From Candidatus Pacearchaeota archaeon (GTDB lineage: Archaea > Nanobdellota > Nanobdellia > Pacearchaeales > GW2011-AR1): DNA of 42,690 nt. Numbering within the stretch: position 1 is the first letter of the stretch; every line of letters starts with the position of its first letter. The notes beneath the pieces are model-generated. The model saw nothing but the letters and a program-made list of their open reading frames with translations. It was not told the DNA's origin and ran no database searches. The position numbers were made by a program, and so were the translations under genes. The DNA lies in contig JAFCDZ010000006.1 of the NCBI GenBank assembly GCA_017609405.1, positions 1 to 42,690 of the forward strand, written 5' to 3'. Below are positions 39,053 through 42,690 of the stretch, one piece after another.

Positions 39053-39126
39053 GGGGCTGTGGGGTAGCCTGGTTAGCCTTTCAGGTTTGGGACCTGACGA
39101 CCCCGGTTCAAATCCGGGCAGCCCCA
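39053..39126 (+). tRNA. tRNA-Pro(TGG)
   Basis: Acceptor GGGGCTG/CAGCCCC, anticodon stem TCAGG/CCTGA, loop TTTGGGA with anticodon TGG at 39088-39090, T-arm with GGTTCAAATC; no CCA encoded. Confidence 0.95.
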
Positions 39127-39220
39127 TTTTCTTATTTCTCTAAATTCTTTGTTGATTTATAAATATCCTTTATTCTTACAATAAATTACTATAGAAAGAT
39201 TTAAAAAGTTCAAAATCTTT

Positions 39221-39502
39221 ATGGTAATGAAGATGAATGAAGGATTAGAGGTTTTAACAGAAACATTTGAATCCTGGAAGAATTTATCTGATGCTGTTTC
39301 GACTAGAGAAGGGTTTGAATCAGTGAATAAATATGATTGTAATTGGTGTAATACTGGATGTTCTGGATGTGCTGGTTGTGGAGATAGTACTTATGTTCCC
39401 AAAGATCATTTACCTCTTAGAGAGATAGAGAGGGCTGAATCCAAACCACACTATGCTTGTCAGGGATGTGATGGATGTAATGGGTGTAATGGATGCGAAT
39501 AA
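39221..39502 (+). CDS. Cys/Gly-repeat small peptide, candidate RiPP precursor
   Basis: CNWCNTGCSGCAGC and CQGCDGCNGCNGCE blocks after a leader-like N-terminus; starts possible at 39221, 39227 or 39233. Confidence 0.75.
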   Translation: MVMKMNEGLEVLTETFESWKNLSDAVSTREGFESVNKYDCNWCNTGCSGCAGCGDSTYVPKDHLPLREIERAESKPHYACQGCDGCNGCNGCE

Positions 39503-39519
39503 TAAAAAGAAAAGTAACT

Positions 39520-40149
39520 TTAGAAGAGCAATATATTCGGAATTTTTGTCCTGTATAATGAAAAGATAAAATCCTCTTTTTCCTTTTCTACAGAATTTTT
39601 GTGTCCAATATTTAAAATAAACTTATTCCTAGCAAATCCCTTAATAACAACAAAATGTTGTCTTCGATAATCAATATCCTTTTTTGAGAATGATGCAGTA
39701 TTTATCTGACATAAACAGGGTTTTCCTTTTATAAGTGTAGTTATTATATCTTTTTCAGTAAATAATCTGAATTCTACTTTTCCTCCTTTTTCGATAAATC
39801 TTTCCACAGAGGAATAATATTCTCTATCCCCCTTATCTATAAAATTTTCCTTGCTCTTTATTTTCTGTCGAATATATTTTTTTATTTCACTTTCATTTTT
39901 TTTGTTTAGTTCTTCAGGAAAGTATGTATAATTTGTTATTATTAATGTGGGTTTTAACCCAAATTCTATTGCAACTTCGGCAATTACTGGAATAATTACC
40001 CTCCCAACATTTTTTGTTTTTTTTAAGAATTTTTTTAAAATCTCCTTTCGAGATTTTCTAATATTGAAGAAATCCAAAATCATGGCCAAAGAATTGGGAC
40101 CACAAGGAAACTCCTTACCCTGTTCAAAATTCTTTATTTGAAGCTCCAT
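39520..40149 (-). CDS. C39-like papain-fold peptidase (standalone, no transporter domain)
   Basis: N-terminal Cys motif FPCGPNSLAMILDFF; later QHFVVIKGFARNKFILNIGH. Confidence 0.65.
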   Translation of the reverse strand: MELQIKNFEQGKEFPCGPNSLAMILDFFNIRKSRKEILKKFLKKTKNVGRVIIPVIAEVAIEFGLKPTLIITNYTYFPEELNKKNESEIKKYIRQKIKSKENFIDKGDREYYSSVERFIEKGGKVEFRLFTEKDIITTLIKGKPCLCQINTASFSKKDIDYRRQHFVVIKGFARNKFILNIGHKNSVEKEKEDFIFSLYRTKIPNILLF

Positions 40150-40245
40150 ATTTCCTTTATTCTTTATTATTTGAAATATATAAATTTTTCTTTATGCTTT
40201 AAATTATAGAAATTCTTAAAAAGTTTTATTACTACAAAATTAAAA

Positions 40246-41325
40246 ATGGATAACAAGAGAAAAATATTTATTTCAAAGCCGATTGAAACAACTTTTGTCT
40301 TACAATGGCATATAACAAATAAATGTGAAAATAGGTGCGCTCATTGTTATATCCCTCATTTTGAAAAAGAAAACGATTCCCCTTTTAGATTAACATTGGA
40401 AGAGTCTTATAGAATAATTGATGAACTGGTAGAATTAAGTAATGAATTAAACGTTTATCCAAGAATTAATTTTTCTGGAGGGAATCCTTTATTGAGAGAA
40501 GATTTTTGGGACTTGCTCCATTATGCAAATGAAAAAGACGTATTCATTGGAATTTTAGGAAATCCTTTTCCCCTCACTAGAAGAAATCTAGAATCACTAT
40601 GTGAAAACAATGTTCAAAGATATCAGGTAAGCTTAGAAGGATTAGAAAGGACTCATGATTCAATAAGAGGAAGAGGAAATTATCGTCAGACTCTTGAAGG
40701 GATAAGAAAATTGAATGAATTTGGAATATGGGTTTCAGTAATGAGTACTGTTTCTAGACGAAATTATTTAGAACTACCCTCTGTTGCAGAAGTTGCTTAT
40801 CTTTCTGGAGCAAAACATTTTGATTTTGCAAGAATTGTTCCAATAGGAGAGGGGAAAAATTTATCTAAGGAACAATTAGAACCGAACGAATATAGAGAAT
40901 TTCTTTTTAGAATGCTAAAAAAATATGAGGAATTAATAAAAAAAGGGGCCAAACCAAGCTTTATTGGAAGAAAAGATCCTCTATGGTTTTTGATAGAGGA
41001 AGAAATGGGTATTTCTAGACCTTTTGATAAGGAAGGGGGAATAATTGAAGGGTGTAGTATTGGAAAGAATGGTCTATGTTTAGATGTTGATGGATCTGTT
41101 TATTCTTGTAGACGGCTTCCAATTACTTTAGGAAATATTAGAGATAGAAGTTTGAGGGATTTTTTTCTCTTCTCGGAAAAATTAAACGAACAAAGAGAAT
41201 CTGAAAGAATTAAAGGTTGTTGTGATTGTGATTTAATAAATGTTTGTAGAGGGTGTAGAGCAGTTGCTTATGCAAATACTAAAGATTATTTTTCAAAAGA
41301 CCCCCAATGTTGGAGGAAAAAATGA
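40246..41325 (+). CDS. radical SAM/SPASM domain enzyme
   Basis: CENRCAHC (CxxxCxxC); INFSGGNPLLRED; SPASM cysteines in GCSIGKNGLCLDVDGSVYSCRRLP...GCCDCDLINVCRGCRA...DPQCW. Confidence 0.93.
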   Translation: MDNKRKIFISKPIETTFVLQWHITNKCENRCAHCYIPHFEKENDSPFRLTLEESYRIIDELVELSNELNVYPRINFSGGNPLLREDFWDLLHYANEKDVFIGILGNPFPLTRRNLESLCENNVQRYQVSLEGLERTHDSIRGRGNYRQTLEGIRKLNEFGIWVSVMSTVSRRNYLELPSVAEVAYLSGAKHFDFARIVPIGEGKNLSKEQLEPNEYREFLFRMLKKYEELIKKGAKPSFIGRKDPLWFLIEEEMGISRPFDKEGGIIEGCSIGKNGLCLDVDGSVYSCRRLPITLGNIRDRSLRDFFLFSEKLNEQRESERIKGCCDCDLINVCRGCRAVAYANTKDYFSKDPQCWRKK

Positions 41326-42476
41326 AAATAGCTTTTATAGGGAAATACCCCCCCACTATAGGGGGAGAATCGACAAAATTATATTGGTTAGCTAAAGCTC
41401 TTGGTGAGAGGGGAAATGAATGCATGATAATTTCAGATTGTCAGGAGAGAGAAGACAAATCGCCTCTTTCTTTAGAAGATTTAGTTTATTTGCAACCAAA
41501 GAATGTTAAACTTTTTAGCACCTCGAAAATAACGATAGAGTGGTACGAAGAAAGTTTCAAAACAGAGCGATTAGCCGATTTATCAATTAGAGCAACATAT
41601 CATGAAAACCCGGACGTAATTGTTGGATGGTATTTGGTTCCATATGGGATAGCATCTTTTTTAGCTTCAAAATTTACAAATAAACCTTTGATTCTACAAC
41701 ACGCTGGAAGCGATATGAAAAGATTTTTTGGTTCTTCAAATTTGAAATCTTTATTAATAAATCAATTTGCTTCTGCTAAAGGGATAATGGCCTATCCTTC
41801 GTATTATTTTTCGCTTAGATTTTTGAATGAAAATGTTTTTTTACATAATCCTAAAATAAATGTCTCAGAAATAGAAAATTCCCAAAATTTTAATCTTCCA
41901 GAAGAGTTAATTGGAAAGAAACTAATAACTTTTTTAGGAAAAATTAGTAGGGCAAAGGGGGCATTTGATTTACTAAGAGCGTATGAAATACTTGGTGAGA
42001 GTAAAGAATTTGCATTGGTTTATGTTGGTAATGGTATGCAAAAAAAAGAATTAGAAGTCTTGGTAAGGGAAAAAGGTTTTAAAAATGTGTTTATTTATCC
42101 CCCCCTCCCTCCATGGAGGGTTCCAGGATTTTTAAGAAAATCTTCTGTCTTTTTTGTAGGAGAGAGAAACTTTTATGTGTCAAGACATTTTTCAAGGAAA
42201 CCAATGGAGGCCCTTCTTTGCAAGTCACCTTTACTAATTTCTTCAGAGATGAAACAAAAAGGTATTTATAAAAACTTAATTTCTGGTATCCATTGTATTG
42301 AAATAAATCCATATGACATTATTGATGTCTCAAAAAAGTTAAAAATCCTTTTAGATAATCCTTTTTTAGCCAAAGAAATTTCGGAGAATGGATACGAATT
42401 TGCTAAAAGGGCTAATGAAGGGTTTGAAGACTATATTGAAGAAGTGGAAAATTTTTTAAGGATAATGTCCTATTGA
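41322..42476 (+). CDS. glycosyltransferase, GT4-like
   Basis: MKIAFIGKYPPTIGGESTKLYWLAKALGERG...LITFLGKISRAKGAFDLLRAYEIL...EFALVYVGNG; ATGA overlap with the radical SAM gene. Confidence 0.85.
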   Translation: MKIAFIGKYPPTIGGESTKLYWLAKALGERGNECMIISDCQEREDKSPLSLEDLVYLQPKNVKLFSTSKITIEWYEESFKTERLADLSIRATYHENPDVIVGWYLVPYGIASFLASKFTNKPLILQHAGSDMKRFFGSSNLKSLLINQFASAKGIMAYPSYYFSLRFLNENVFLHNPKINVSEIENSQNFNLPEELIGKKLITFLGKISRAKGAFDLLRAYEILGESKEFALVYVGNGMQKKELEVLVREKGFKNVFIYPPLPPWRVPGFLRKSSVFFVGERNFYVSRHFSRKPMEALLCKSPLLISSEMKQKGIYKNLISGIHCIEINPYDIIDVSKKLKILLDNPFLAKEISENGYEFAKRANEGFEDYIEEVENFLRIMSY

Positions 42477-42607
42477 AATTGTTTTTAAAGAAATATTTTT
42501 ATAATCCTCTTTTTAGTTACTTAATTGCTAAAGGAGCATATCTATTAATTAATTCTATAATTCTAAATCTGCTCTAAGGCTCTGTAGAAAGTTTCTTATA
42601 AAAAAGG

Positions 42608-42642
42608 TTGCTCACCTGTTTATGTAAAAAGGAGGTGAGCAA
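42608..42642 (+). promoter_or_regulatory. hairpin overlapping the Shine-Dalgarno of the next ORF
   Basis: Perfect 10-bp inverted repeat TTGCTCACCT ... AGGTGAGCAA (loop 15 nt); SD GGAGGTGA lies at the loop/3' arm, directly before ATG 42644. Confidence 0.7.
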
Positions 42643-42643
42643 T

Positions 42644-42690
42644 ATGAAAAAGAAAAATTTCTATAAAAAGCTTATCCTTAGGATAAAATC
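42644..42690 (+). CDS. start of an ORF running off the window (MKKKNFYKKLILRIK...)
   Basis: ATG 11 nt after the start of an SD-like GGAGGTGA. Confidence 0.45.
   Translation, partial: MKKKNFYKKLILRIK

Noticed and set aside
39341-39499. CRISPR-like or simple tandem DNA repeat
   Set aside because: The short 9-nt periodicity is explained by coding for C-x-G units in an ORF; no repeat-spacer structure is present anywhere in the window.
42091-42312. 73-aa minus-strand ORF in the glycosyltransferase
   Set aside because: Antisense to a well-supported CDS with no independent signals.

Overview
This is an AT-rich archaeal chromosomal segment. Short intergenic gaps, ATGA gene overlaps, a BHB-intron tRNA, archaeal histone, PCNA, a fused primase, Spt5 and uL11 point to a DPANN archaeon of the Pacearchaeota/Woesearchaeota/Nanoarchaeota type; this assignment is inference, since no search was run. 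Housekeeping genes include class II LysRS, a HIT protein, archease, a YjbQ-family protein, a PriS-PriL fused primase, PCNA, Spt5, uL11, tRNA-Cys(GCA) with a 39-nt intron, and tRNA-Pro(TGG). The middle of the window (about 17.7-30.1 kb) is a long co-oriented locus of secreted Cys-rich giant proteins and small proteins with pilin-like N-termini. It contains a duplicated module whose large protein is fused in one copy and split in the other. It is followed by an S-layer gene with a structured leader, and then by an operon of secreted protein, archaeosortase-like protein and DedA protein. The right end (39.2-42.5 kb) holds the best candidate for an undescribed system: a Cys/Gly-repeat peptide (10 Cys in two 5-Cys blocks), a C39-like peptidase, a radical SAM/SPASM enzyme and a translationally coupled GT4-type glycosyltransferase. 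Together these look like an archaeal RiPP-type locus. Other items worth a second look are a GNAT gene split by an in-frame UGA, a partial 3' duplication of yjbQ that keeps its protein sequence, and a hairpin that would sequester the Shine-Dalgarno of a gene starting at the right edge.
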